Shown here: piece after piece, positions 38,390 to 52,410 of the stretch | Position numbering within the stretch: the stretch's first letter is position 1 | Layout: each line of letters begins with the position of its first letter | Origin: Limnoperna fortunei | Taxonomy: Eukaryota; Mollusca; Bivalvia; Mytilida; Modiolidae | Assembly (NCBI GenBank): GCA_944474755.1 | Contig: OX104122.1 | Coordinates: 5,481,223 to 5,545,222 of the forward strand | Direction: 5' to 3' | DNA length: 64,000 nucleotides | The notes under the pieces: generated by a model | Database searches by the model: none | What the model was told of the DNA's origin: nothing | The model's input: only the letters and a program-made list of their open reading frames with translations | Program-made: the position numbers and the translations under genes

Positions 38390-41300
38390 GGTATACACAG
38401 TAACAGTTCACACGACTTACATATAGCTTTATATCTACAGGTACACACAGTAACAGTTCACACTGCTTATCTGTTATTATATCTACAGGCTCACACAGTA
38501 ACAGTTCACACAGATTATCTGTCTTTATATCTACATGTACACACAGTAACAGTTCACACAGCTGATCTGTCTTTACATCTACAGGTACACACAGTAACAG
38601 TTCACACGGCTTATCTGTCTTTATATCTACAGATACACACAGTAACAGTTCACACAGCTTATCTGTCTTTATATCTACAGGTACACACAGTAACAGTTCA
38701 CACAGCTTATCTGTCTTTATATCTACAGGTACACACAGTAACAGTTCACACGGCTTATCTGTCTTTATATCTACAGGTACACACAGTAACAGTTCACACA
38801 GCTTATCTGTCCTTATATCTACAGGTACACACAGTAACAGTTCACACAGATTATCTGTCTTTATTTCTGCAGGTACACACAGTAACAGTTCACACAGCTT
38901 ATATGTCTTTATATCTACAGGTACACACAGTAACAGTTCACACGGCTTATCTGTCTTTATATCTACAGGTACACACAATTACAGTTAACACAGTTTATCT
39001 GTCTTTATATCTACAGATACACACAGTAACAGTTCACACAGCTTATCTGTCTTTATATCTACAGGTACACACAGTAACAGTTCACACAGCTTATCTGTCT
39101 TTATATCTACAGGTACACACAGTAACAGTTCACATTGTTTATCTGTCTTTATATCTACAGGTAAACACAGTAACAGTTCACATAGCTTATCTGTTTTTAT
39201 ATCTACAGGTACACACAGTTACAGTTCACACGGCTTATCTGTCTTTTTATCTACAGGTACACACAGTTACAGTTCACACGGCATATCTGTCTATTTATCT
39301 ACAGGTACACACAATAACAGTTCACACGGCCTATCTGTCTTTATATCTACAGGTACACACAGTAACAGTTCACACGGCCTATCTGTCTTTATATCTACAG
39401 GTACACACAGTTACAGTTCACACAGCTTATTTGTCTTTATATCTACAGGTACACACAGTTACAATTCACACAGCTTATCTGTCTTTATATCTACAGGTAC
39501 ACACAGTAACAGTTCACACAGATTATCTGTCTTTATATCTGCAGGTACACACAGTAACAGTTCACACAGCTTATATGTCTTTATATCTACAGGTACACAC
39601 AGTTACAGTTCACACGGCTTATCTGTCTTTTTATCTACAGGTACACACAGTAACAGTTCACATTGTTTATCTGTCTTTATATCTGCAGGTACACACAGTA
39701 ACAGTTCACACAGCTTATCTGTCTTTATATCTACAGGTACACACAGTAACAGTTCACACAGCTTATCTGTCTTTATATCTACAGGTACACACAGTAACAG
39801 TTCACATTGTTTATCTGTCTTTATATCTGCAGGTACACACAGTAACAGTTCACACAGCTTATCTGTCTTTATATCTACAGGTTCACACAGTAACAGTTCA
39901 CACAGCTTATCTGTCTTTATATCTACAGGTTCACACAGTAACAGTTCACACAGCTTATATGTCTTTATATCTACAGGAACACACAGTAACAGTTCACACA
40001 GCTTATATGTCTTTATATCTACAGGTACACACAGTAACAGTTCACACAGCTTATATGTCTTTATATTTACAGGTACACACAGTAACAGTTCACACAGATT
40101 ATCTGTCTTTATATCTACAGGTAAACACAATTACAGTTCACACAGCTTATTTGTCTTTATATCTACAGGTACACACTATTACAGTTCACACAGCTTATCT
40201 GTCTTTATATCTACAGGTACACACAGTAATAGTTCACACAGATTATATGTCTTTATATCTGCAGGTACACACAGTAACAGTTCACACAGCTTATATATCT
40301 TTATATCTACAGGTACACACAGTTACAGTTCACACGGCTTATCTGTCTTTTTATCTACAGGTACACACAGTAACAGTTCACATTGTTTATCTGTCTTTAT
40401 ATCTACAGGTACACACAGTAACAGTTCACACAGCTTATTTGTCTTTATATCTACAGGTACACATCGTTACAGTTCACACAGCTTATCTGTTTTTATATCT
40501 ACAGGTACACACAGTTACAGTTCACACGGCTTTTCTGTCTTTATATCTACAGGTACACACAGTAACAGTTCACACAGCTTATCTGTCTTTATATCTACAG
40601 GTACACACAGTAACAGTTCACACAGCTTATCTGTCTTTATATCTACAGGTACACACATTTACAGTTCACACGGCTTATCTGTATTTATATCTACAGGTAC
40701 ACACAGTAACTGATCACACGGCTTATCTGTCTTTATATCTACAGGTGCACACAGTAACAGTTCACACAGCTTATATATCTTTATATCTACAGGTACACAC
40801 AGTTACAGTTCACACGGCTTATCTGTCTTTTTATCTACAGGTACACACAGTAACAGTTCACATTGTTTATCTGTCTTTATATCTACAGGTACACACAGTA
40901 ACAGTTCACACAGCTTATTTGTCTTTATATCTACAGGTACACATCGTTACAGTTCACACGGCTTATCTGTTTTTATATCTACAGGTACACACAGTTACAG
41001 TTCACACGGCTTTTCTGTCTATATATCTACAGGTACACACAGTAACAGTTCACACAGCTTATCTGTCTTTATATCTACAGGTACACACAGTAACAGTTCA
41101 CACAGCTTATATGTCTTTATATCTACAGGTACACACATTTACAGTTCACACGGCTTATCTGTATTTATATCTACAGGTACACACAGTAACTGATCACACG
41201 GCTTATCTGTCTTTATATCTACAGGTACACACAGTAACAGTTCACACGACTTATATATGGCTTTATATCTACAGGTACACACAGTAACAGTTCACACGGC

Positions 41301-41511
41301 TTATCTGTTATTATATCTACAGGTTCACACAGTAACAGTTCACACAAATTATCTGTCTTTATATCTACAGGTACACACAGTAACAGTTCACACAGCTTAT
41401 CTGTCTTATATCTACAGGTACAGACAGTAACAGTTCACACAGCTTATCTGTCTTTATACCTACAGGTACACACAGAACAGTTCACACGGCTTATCTGTCT
41501 TTATATCTACA
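38390..41511 (+). repeat. 3,122-bp HOR copy 2 (standard length)
   Basis: Starts GGTATACAC and ends with the TTATACCTACAGG and CAGAACAGTTC pair. Shares with copy 4 the rare GTTAACACAG monomer near 38983 (43593 in copy 4). The later half contains two sub-repeats of ACATCGTTACAG and ACACATTTACAG monomers. Confidence 0.9.
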
Positions 41512-42999
41512 GGTACACACAGTAACAGTTCACACAGCTTATATGTCTTTATATTTACAGGTACACACAGTAACAGTTCACACAGATTATCTGTCTTTAT
41601 ATCTACAGGTAAACACAATTACAGTTCACACAGCTTATTTGTCTTTATATCTACAGGTACACACAATTACAGTTCACACAGCTTATCTGTCTTTATATCT
41701 ACAGGTACACACAGTAATAGTTCACACAGATTATATGTCTTTATATCTGCAGGTACACACAGTAACAGTTCACACAGCTTATATATCTTTATATCTACAG
41801 GTACACACAGTTACAGTTCACACGGCTTATCTGTCTTTTTATCTACAGGTACACACAGTAACAGTTCACATTGTTTATCTGTCTTTATATCTACAGGTAC
41901 ACACAGTAACAGTTCACACAGCTTATTTGTCTTTATATCTACAGGTACACATCGTTACAGTTCACACAGCTTATCTGTTTTTATATCTACAGGTACACAC
42001 AGTTACAGTTCACACGGCTTATCTGTCTTTATATCTACAGGTACACACAGTAACAGTTCACACAGCTTATCTGTCTTTATATCTACAGGTACACACAGTA
42101 ACAGTTCACACAGCTTATCTGTCTTTATATCTACAGGTACACACATTTACAGTTCACACGGCTTATCTGTATTTATATCTACAGGTACACACAGTAACTG
42201 ATCACACGGCTTATCTGTCTTTATATCTACAGGTGCACACAGTAACAGTTCACACAGCTTATATATCTTTATATCTACAGGTACACACAGTTACAGTTCA
42301 CACGGCTTATCTGTCTTTTTATCTACAGGTACACACAGTAACAGTTCACATTGTTTATCTGTCTTTATATCTACAGGTACACACAGTAACAGTTCACACA
42401 GCTTATTTGTCTTTATATCTACAGGTACACATCGTTACAGTTCACACGGCTTATCTGTTTTTATATCTACAGGTACACACAGTTACAGTTCACACGGCTT
42501 TTCTGTCTATATATCTACAGGTACACACAGTAACAGTTCACACAGCTTATCTGTCTTTATATCTACAGGTACACACAGTAACAGTTCACACAGCTTATAT
42601 GTCTTTATATCTACAGGTACACACATTTACAGTTCACACGGCTTATCTGTCTTTATATCTACAGGTACACACAGTAACTGATCACACGGCTTATCTGTCT
42701 TTATATCTACAGGTACACACAGTAACAGTTCACACGACTTATATATGGCTTTATATCTACAGGTACACACAGTAACAGTTCACACGGCTTATCTGTTATT
42801 ATATCTACAGGTTCACACAGTAACAGTTCACACAAATTATCTGTCTTTATATCTACAGGTACACACAGTAACAGTTCACACAGCTTATCTGTCTTATATC
42901 TACAGGTACAGACAGTAACAGTTCACACAGCTTATCTGTCTTTATACCTACAGGTACACACAGAACAGTTCACACGGCTTATCTGTCTTTATATCTACA
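41512..42999 (+). repeat. 3,122-bp HOR copy 3, deleted to 1,488 bp
   Basis: Exactly 31 monomers long. The junction at 41512 goes straight from the end-of-unit markers to monomers of the second half of the unit (TTATATGTC then ATATTTACAGG). The missing 1,634 bp is 34 monomers plus 2 bp. The remainder aligns with copies 2 and 4. Confidence 0.85.
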
Positions 43000-45900
43000 G
43001 GTATACACAGTAACAGTTCACACGACTTACATATAGCTTTATATCTACAGGTACACACAGTAACAGTTCACACTGCTTATCTGTCTTTATATCTACAGGC
43101 TCACACAGTAACAGTTCACACAGATTATCTGTCTTTATATCTACATGTACACACAGTAACAGTTCACACAGCTGATCTGTCTTTACATCTACAGGTACAC
43201 ACAGTAACAGTTCACACGGCTTATCTGTCTTTATATCTACAGATACACACAGTAACAGTTCACACAGCTTATCTGTCTTTATATCTACAAGTACACACAG
43301 TAACAGTTCACACAGCTTATCTGTCTTTATATCTACAGGTACACACAGTAACAGTTCACACGGCTTATCTGTCTTTATATCTACAGGTACACACAGTAAC
43401 AGTTCACACAGCTTATCTGTCCTTATATCTACAGGTACACACAGTAACAGTTCACACAGATTATCTGTCTTTATATCTACAGGTACACACAGTAACAGTT
43501 CACACAGCTTATATGTCTTTATATCTACAGGTACACACAGTAACAGTTCACACGGCTTATCTGTCTTTATATCTACAGGTACACACAATTACAGTTAACA
43601 CAGTTTATCTGTCTTTATATCTACAGATACACACAGTAACAGTTCACACAGCTTATCTGTCTTTATATCTACAGGTACACACAGTAACAGTTCACACAGC
43701 TTATCTGTCTTTATATCTACAGGTACACACAGTAACAGTTCACATTGTTTATCTGTCTTTATATCTACAGGTAAACACAGTAACAGTTCACATAGCTTAT
43801 CTGTTTTTATATCTACAGGTACACACAGTTACAGTTCACACGGCTTATCTGTCTTTTTATCTACAGGTACACACAGTTACAGTTCACACGGCATATCTGT
43901 CTATTTATCTACAGGTACACACAATAACAGTTCACACGGCCTATCTGTCTTTATATCTACAGGTACACACAGTATCAGTTCATACGGCCTATCTGTCTTT
44001 ATATCTACAGGTACACACAGTTACAGTTCACACAGCTTATCTGTCTTTATATCTACAGGTACACACAGTTACAATTCACACAGCTTATCTGTCTTTATAT
44101 CTACAGGTACACACAGTAACAGTTCACACAGATTATCTGTCTTTATATCTGCAGGTACACACAGTAACAGTTCACACAGCTTATATGTCTTTATATCTAC
44201 AGGTACACACAGTTACAGTTCACACAGCTTATCTGTCTTTTTATCTACAGGTACACACAGTAACAGTTCACATTGTTTATCTGTCTTTATATCTGCAGGT
44301 ACACACAGTAACAGTTCACACAGCTTATCTGTCTTTATATCTACAGGTACACACAGTAACAGTTCACACAGCTTATCTGTCTTTATATCTACAGGTACAC
44401 ACAGTAACAGTTCACATTGTTTATCTGTCTTTATATCTGCAGGTACACACAGTAACAGTTCACACAGCTTATCTGTCTTTATATCTACAGGTTCACACAG
44501 TAACAGTTCACACAGCTTATCTGTCTTTATATCTACAGGTTCACACAGTAACAGTTCACACAGCTTATATGTCTTTATATCTACAGGAACACACAGTAAC
44601 AGTTCACACAGCTTATATGTCTTTATATCTACAGGTACACACAGTAACAGTTCACACAGCTTATATGTCTTTATATTTACAGGTACACACAGTAACAGTT
44701 CACACAGATTATCTGTCTTTATATCTACAGGTAAACACAATTACAGTTCACACAGCTTATTTGTCTTTATATCTACAGGTACACACTATTACAGTTCACA
44801 CAGCTTATCTGTCTTTATATCTACAGGTACACACAGTAATAGTTCACACAGATTATATGTCTTTATATCTGCAGGTACACACAGTAACAGTTCACACAGC
44901 TTATATATCTTTATATCTACAGGTACACACAGTTACAGTTCACACGGCTTATCTGTCTTTTTATCTACAGGTACACACAGTAACAGTTCACACAGCTTAT
45001 CTGTCTTTATATCTACAGGTACACACAGTAACAGTTCACACAGCTTATTTGTCTTTATATCTACAGGTACACATCGTTACAGTTCACACAGCTTATCTGT
45101 TTTTATATCTACAGGTACACACAGTTACAGTTCACACGGCTTATCTGTCTTTATATCTACAGGTACACACAGTAACAGTTCACACAGCTTATCTGTCTTT
45201 ATATCTACAGGTACACACAGTAACAGTTCACACAGCTTATCTGTCTTTATATCTACAGGTACACACATTTACAGTTCACACGGCTTATCTGTATTTATAT
45301 CTACAGGTACACACAGTAACTGATCACACGGCTTATCTGTCTTTATATCTACAGGTACACACAGTAACAGTTCACACAGCTTATATATCTTTATATCTAC
45401 AGGTACACACAGTTACAGTTCACACGGCTTATCTGTCTTTTTATCTACAGGTACACACAGTAACAGTTCACATTGTTTATCTGTCTTTATATCTACAGGT
45501 ACACACAGTAACAGTTCACACAGCTTATTTGTCTTTATATCTACAGGTACACATCGTTACAGTTCACACGGCTTATCTGTTTTTATATCTACAGGTACAC
45601 ACAGTTACAGTTCACACGGCTTTTCTGTCTATATATCTACAGGTACACACAGTAACAGTTCACACAGCTTATCTGTCTTTATATCTACAGGTACACACAG
45701 TAACAGTTCACACAGCTTATATGTCTTTATATCTACAGGTACACACATTTACAGTTCACACGGCTTATCTGTATTTATATCTACAGGTACACACAGTAAC
45801 TGATCACACGGCTTATCTGTCTTTATATCTACAGGTACACACAGTAACAGTTCACACGACTTATATATGGCTTTATATCTACAGGTACACACAGTAACAG

Positions 45901-46121
45901 TTCACACGGCTTATCTGTTATTATATCTACAGGTTCACACAGTAACAGTTCACACAAATTATCTGTCTTTATATCTACAGGTACACACAGTAACAGTTCA
46001 CACAGCTTATCTGTCTTATATCTACAGGTACAGACAGTAACAGTTCACACAGCTTATCTGTCTTTATACCTACAGGTACACACAGAACAGTTCACACGGC
46101 TTATCTGTCTTTATATCTACA
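43000..46121 (+). repeat. 3,122-bp HOR copy 4 (standard length)
   Basis: Same length and variant order as copy 2, offset 4,610 bp. Private changes include CAGTATCAGTTCATACGG near 43972 and loss of the CATTGT form in one monomer near 44990, replaced by CACAGC. Confidence 0.9.
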
Positions 46122-47803
46122 GGTATACACAGTAACAGTTCACACGACTTACATATAGCTTTATATCTACAGGTACACACAGTAACAGTTCACACTGCTT
46201 ATCTGTTATTATATCTACAGGCTCACACAGTAACAGTTCACATTGTTTATCTGTCTTTATATCTGCAGGTACACACAGTAACAGTTCACACAGCTGATCT
46301 GTCTTTACATCTACAGGTACACACAGTAACAGTTCACACGGCTTATCTGTCTTTATATCTACAGGTACACACAGTAACAGTTCACACAGCTTATCTGTCT
46401 TTATATCTACAGGTACACACAGTAACAGTTCACACAGCTTATCTGTCTTTATATCTACAGGTACACACAGTAACAGTTCACACGGCTTATCTGTCTTTAT
46501 ATCTACAGGTACACACAGTAACAGTTCACACAGCTTATCTGTCCTTATATCTACAGGTACACACAGTAACAGTTCACACAGATTATCTGTCTTTATATCT
46601 ACAGGTACACACAGTAACAGTTCACACAGCTTATCTGTCTTTATATCTACAGGTACACACAGTAACAGTTCACACGGCTTATCTGTCTTTATATCTACAG
46701 GTACACACAATTACAGTTAACACAGTTTATCTGTCTTTATATCTACAGATACACACAGTAACAGTTCACACAGCTTATCTGTCTTTATATCTACAGGTAC
46801 ACACAGTAACAGTTCACACAGCTTATCTGTCTTTATATCTACAGGTACACACAGTAACAGTTCACATTGTTTATCTGTCTTTATATCTACAGGTAAACAC
46901 AGTAACAGTTCACACAGCTTATCTGTCTTTATATCTACAGGTACACACAGTTACAGTTCACATAGCTTATCTGTTATTATATCTACAGGCTCACACAGTA
47001 ACAGTTCACACAGATTATCTGTCTTTATATCTACATGTACACACAGTAACAGTTCACACAGCTGATCTGTCTTTACATCTACAGGTACACACAGTAACAG
47101 TTCACACGGCTTATCTGTCTTTATATCTACAGATACACACAGTAACAGTTCACACAGCTTATCTGTCTTTATATCTACAGGTACACACAGTAACAGTTCA
47201 CACAGCTTATCTGTCTTTATATCTACAGGTACACACAGTAACAGTTCACACGGCTTATCTGTCTTTATATCTACAGGTACACACAGTAACAGTTCACACA
47301 GCTTATCTGTCCTTATATCTACAGGTACACACAGTAACAGTTCACACAGATTATCTGTCTTTATTTCTGCAGGTACACACAGTAACAGTTCACAGAGCTT
47401 ATATGTCTTTATATCTACAGGTACACACAGTAACAGTTCACACGGCTTATCTGTCTTTATATCTACAGGTACACACAATTACAGTTCACACAGTTTATCT
47501 GTCTTTATATCTACAGATACACACAGTAACAGTTCACACAGCTTATCTGTCTTTATATCTACAGGTACACACAGTAACAGTTCACACAGCTTATCTGTCT
47601 TTATATCTACAGGTACACACAGTAACAGTTCACATTGTTTATCTGTCTTTATATCTACAGGTAAACACAGTAACAGTTCATATAGCTTATCTGTTTTTAT
47701 ATCTACAGGTACACACAGTTACAGTTCACACGGCTTATCTGTCTTTTTATATACAGGTACACACAGTTACAGTTCACACGGCATATCTGTCTTTATATCG
47801 ACA
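46122..47803 (+). repeat. 3,122-bp HOR copy 5, truncated, with 768-bp duplication
   Basis: Starts like the other copies, then contains an internal duplication: GGCTCACAC occurs at 46220 and again at 46988, 768 bp apart (16 monomers). It stops at about 47803 after an ATATCGACAGG monomer, where the next domain begins. The duplicated part overlaps that of copy 1 but the length differs (768 against 816 bp). Confidence 0.8.
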
Positions 47804-50288
47804 GGTACACACAGTAACAGTTCACACAGCTTATCTGTCTTATATCTACAGGTACACACAGAAACAGTTTACACAGCTTATCTGTCTTTATATCTACAGG
47901 TACACAAAGTTACAGTTTACACGACTTATATATGGCTTTATATCTGCCGGTACACACAGTAACTGTTCACACGGCTTATCTGTTATTATATCTACAGGTT
48001 CACACAGTAACAGTTCACACAGATTATCTGTCTTTATATCTACAGGTACACACAGTAACAGTTCACACAGCTTATCTGTCTTATATCCAGAGGTACAGAC
48101 AGTAACAGTTCACACAGCTTATCTGTCTTTATATCTACAGGTACACACAGTAACAGTTCACACAGCTTATCTGTCTTTATATCTACAGGTACACACAGTT
48201 ACAGTTCACACAGCTCATCTGTCTTTATATCTACAGGTACAAACAGTAACAGTTCACATGGCTTATCTGTCTTATATCTACAGGTACACACAGTAACAGT
48301 TCACACGGCTTATCTGTCTTTATATCTACAGGAACACACAGTAACAGTTCACACAGCTTATCTGTCCTTATATCTACAGGTACACACAGTAACAGTTCAC
48401 ACAGATTATCTGTCTTTATTTCTACAGGTACACACAGTAACAGTTCCCACGGCTTATCTGTCTTTATATCTACAGGTACAAACAGTAACAGTTCACATGG
48501 CTTATCTGTCTTTATATCTACAGGTACACACAGTAACAGTTCACACGGCTTATCTGTCTTTATATCTACAGGTACACACAGTAACAGTACACACAGCTTA
48601 TCTGTCTTTATATCTACAGGTACACACAGTAACAGTTCACACGACTTATATATGGCTTTATATCTACAGGTACACACAGTAACAGTTCACACGGCTTATC
48701 TGTTATTATATCTAGAGGTTCACACAGTAACAGTTCACACAGATTATCTTTCTTTATATCGACAGGTACACACAGTAACAGTTCACACAGCTTATCTGTC
48801 TTATATCTACAGGTACACACAGAAACAGTTTACACAGCTTATCTGTCTTTATATCTACAGGTACACAAAGTTACAGTTTACACGACTTATATATGGCTTT
48901 ATATCTGCCGGTACACACAGTAACTGTTCACACGGCTTATCTGTTATTATATCTACAGGTTCACACAGTAACAGTTCACACAGATTATCTGTCTTTATAT
49001 CTACAGGTACACACAGTAACAGTTCACACAGCTTATCTGTCTTATATCCAGAGGTACAGACAGTAACAGTTCACACAGCTTATCTGTCTTTATATCTACA
49101 GGTACACACAGTAACAGTTCACACAGCTTATCTGTCTTTATATCTACAGGTACACACAGTAACAGTTCACACAGCTCATCTGTCTTTATATCTAGAGGTA
49201 CAAACAGTAACAGTTCACATGGCTTATCTGTCTTATATCTACAGGTACACACAGTAACAGTTCACACGGCTTATCTGTCTTTATATCTACAGGAACACAC
49301 AGTAACAGTTCACACAGCTTATCTGTCCTTATATCTACAGGTACACACAGTAACAGTTCACACAGATTATCTGTCTTTATTTCTACAGGTACACACAGTA
49401 ACAGTTCCCACGGCTTATCTGTCTTTATATCTACAGGTACAAACAGTAACAGTTCACATGGCTTATCTGTCTTTATATCTACAGGTACACACAGTAACAG
49501 TTCACACGGCTTATCTGTCTTTATATCTACAGGTACACACAGTAACAGTGCACACAGCTTATCTGTCTTTATATCTACAGGTACACACAGTAACAGTTCA
49601 CACGACTTATATATGGCTTTATATCTACAGGTACACACAGTAACAGTTCACACGGCTTATCTGTTATTATATCTAGAGGTTCACACAGTAACAGTTCACA
49701 CAGATTATCTGTCTTTATATCGACAGGTACACACAGTAACAGTTCACACAGCTTATCTGTCTTATATCTACAGGTACACACAGAAACAGTTTACACAGCT
49801 TATCTGTCTTTATATCTACAGGTACACAAAGTTACAGTTTACACGACTTATATATGGCTTTATATCTGCCGGTACACACAGTAACTGTTCACACGGCTTA
49901 TCTGTTATTATATCTACAGGTTCACACAGTAACAGTTCACACAGATTATCTGTCTTTATATCTACAGGTACACACAGTAACAGTTCACACAGCTTATCTG
50001 TCTTATATCCAGAGGTACAGACAGTAACAGTTCACACAGCTTATCTGTCTTTATATCTACAGGTACACACAGTAACAGTTCACACAGCTTATCTGTCTTT
50101 ATATCTACAGGTACACACAGTAACAGTTCACACAGCTCATCTGTCTTTATATCTACAGGTACAAACAGTAACAGTTCACATGTCTTATCTGTCTTATATC
50201 TACAGGTACACACAGTAACAGTTCACACGGCTTATCTGTCTTTATATCTACAGGAACACACAGTAACAGTTCACACAGCTTATCTGTC
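47804..50288 (+). repeat. Array domain 5: 961-bp higher-order repeat
   Basis: Two full tandem units, 47851-48811 and 48812-49772, and a partial third, 49773-50288. GGTACACACAGAAACAG occurs at 47851, 48812 and 49773, and CTGCCGG at 47944, 48905 and 49866, all 961 bp apart (20 monomers plus 1 bp). Units are nearly identical, with single changes such as CAGTACACAC against CAGTGCACAC. No gene is seen. Confidence 0.92.
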
Positions 50289-50295
50289 TTTATTT

Positions 50296-52258
50296 CTGCA
50301 GGTACACACAGTAACAGTTCACACAGCTTATATGTCTTTATATCTACAGGTACACACAGTAACAGTTCACATTGTTTATCTGTCTTTATATCTACAGGTA
50401 CACACAGTAACAGTTCACACAGCTTATTTGTCTTTATATCTACAGGTACACACAGTAACAGTTCACATTGTTTATCTGTCTTTATATCTACAGGTACACA
50501 CAGTAACAGTTCACACAGCTTATTTGTCTTTATATCTACAGGTACACACCGTTACAGTTCACACAGCTTATCTGTTTTTATATCTACAGGTACACACAGT
50601 TACAGTTCACGCGGCTTTTCTGTCTTTATATCTACAGGTACACACAGTAACAGTTCACACAGCTTATCTGTCTTTATATCCACAGGTACACACAATAACA
50701 GTTCACACAGCTTATCTGTCTTTATATCTACAGGTACACACATTTACAGTTCACACGTCTTATCTGTCTTTATATCTACAGGTACACACAGTAACTGATC
50801 ACACGGCTTATCTGTCTTTATATCTACAGGTACACACAGTAACAGTTCACACAGCTTATCTGTCTTTATATCTAAAAGTACACACAGTAACAGTTCACAC
50901 GACTTATATATGGCTTTATATCTACAGGTACACACAGTAACAGTTCACACGGCTTATCTGTCTTTATATCTACAGGTACACACAGTAACAGTTCACACAG
51001 CTTATCTGTCTTTATATCTACAGGTACAAACAGTAACAGTTCACATGGCTTATCTGTCTTTATATCTACAGGTACACACAGTAACAGTTCACACGGCTTA
51101 TCTGTCTTTATATCTACAGGTACACACAGTAACAGTTCACACGGCTTATCTGTCTTTATATCTACAGGTACTCACAGTAACAGTTCACACGGCTTATCTG
51201 TCTTTATATATACAGGTAAACACAGTAACAGTTCACACGGCTCATCTGTCTTTATATCTACAGGTACACAGAGTAACAGGTCACACGGCTTATCTGTCAT
51301 TATATCTACAGGTACACACAGTAACAGTTCACACGGCTTATCTGTCTTTATATCTACAGGTACACAGAGTAACAGGTCACACGGCTTATCTGTCATTATA
51401 TCTACAGGTACACACAGTAACAGTTCACACGGCTTATCTGTCTTTATATCTACAGGTACACACAGTAACAGTTCACACGGCTTATATGTCTTTATATCTA
51501 CAGGTACTCAAAGAATCATTTCATACGGCTTATCTGTCTTTATATCTACAGGTACTCAAAGAATCATTTCATACGGCTTATCTGTCTTTATATCTACAGG
51601 TACACAGAGTAACAGTTCACACGGCTTATCTGTCATTATATCTACAGGTACTCACAGTATCAGTTCATACGGCTTATCTGTCTTTATATCTACAGGTACA
51701 CACAGTAACAGTTCATACGGCTTATCTGTCTTTATATCTACAGGTACACAGAGTAACAGTTCACACGGCTTATCTGTCTTTATATCTACAGGTACTCACA
51801 GAAACAGTTCACACGGCTTATCTGTCTTTATATCTACAGGTACACAGAGTAACAGTTCACATGGCTTATCTGTCTTTATATCTACAGGTACACACAGAAA
51901 CAGTTCACACGGCTTATCTGTCTTTATATCTACAGGTGCACACAGTAACAGTTCATACGGCTTATCTGTCTTTATATCTACAGGTACACACAGTAACAGT
52001 TCATACGCCTATCTGTCTTTATATCTACAGGTACTCACAGTATCAGTTCATACGGCTTATCTGTCTTTATATCTACAGGTACACACAGTATCAGTTCATA
52101 CGGCTTATCTGTCTGTATATCTACAGGTACACAGAGTAACAGTTCATACGGCTTATCTGTCTTTATATCTACAGGTGCACACAGTAACAGTTCATACGGC
52201 TTATCTGTCTTTATATCTACAGGTGCACACAGTAACAGTTCATACGGCTTGTCTGTCA
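50296..52258 (+). repeat. Domain 6 higher-order unit, copy 1
   Basis: Recurs at 52411-54419. The offset begins at 2,113 bp, becomes 2,257 bp after three extra monomers in copy 2, and falls to 2,161 bp near the end after a loss of two monomers. Shared rare variants include ACACACCGTTACAG, ATCTAAAAGTACAC, GAGTAACAGGTCACAC and the 47-bp TCATACGCCTATC monomer. Confidence 0.8.
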
Positions 52259-52410
52259 TTATATCTACAGGTACACACAGTAACAGTTCACACGGCTTAT
52301 CTGTCTTTATATCTACAGGAACACACAGTAACAGTTCACACAGCTTTTCTGTCCTTATATCTACAGGTACACACAGTAACAGTTCACACAGATTATCTGT
52401 CTTTATTTCT

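Larger units (their letters stand above)
34452..47803 (+). repeat. Array domain 4: 3,122-bp higher-order repeat region
   Basis: Five copies of a large HOR whose standard form is 3,122 bp (65 monomers plus 2 bp). Each starts at a GGTATACAC monomer (or its deletion junction) just after the CAGAACAGTTC marker. Marker positions 34411, 38349, 41471, 42959 and 46081 give lengths 3938, 3122, 1488 and 3122. The longest open frames of the window lie here because phase-shifting monomers are rare. No CTGCCGG monomer was seen in this domain. Confidence 0.9.
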
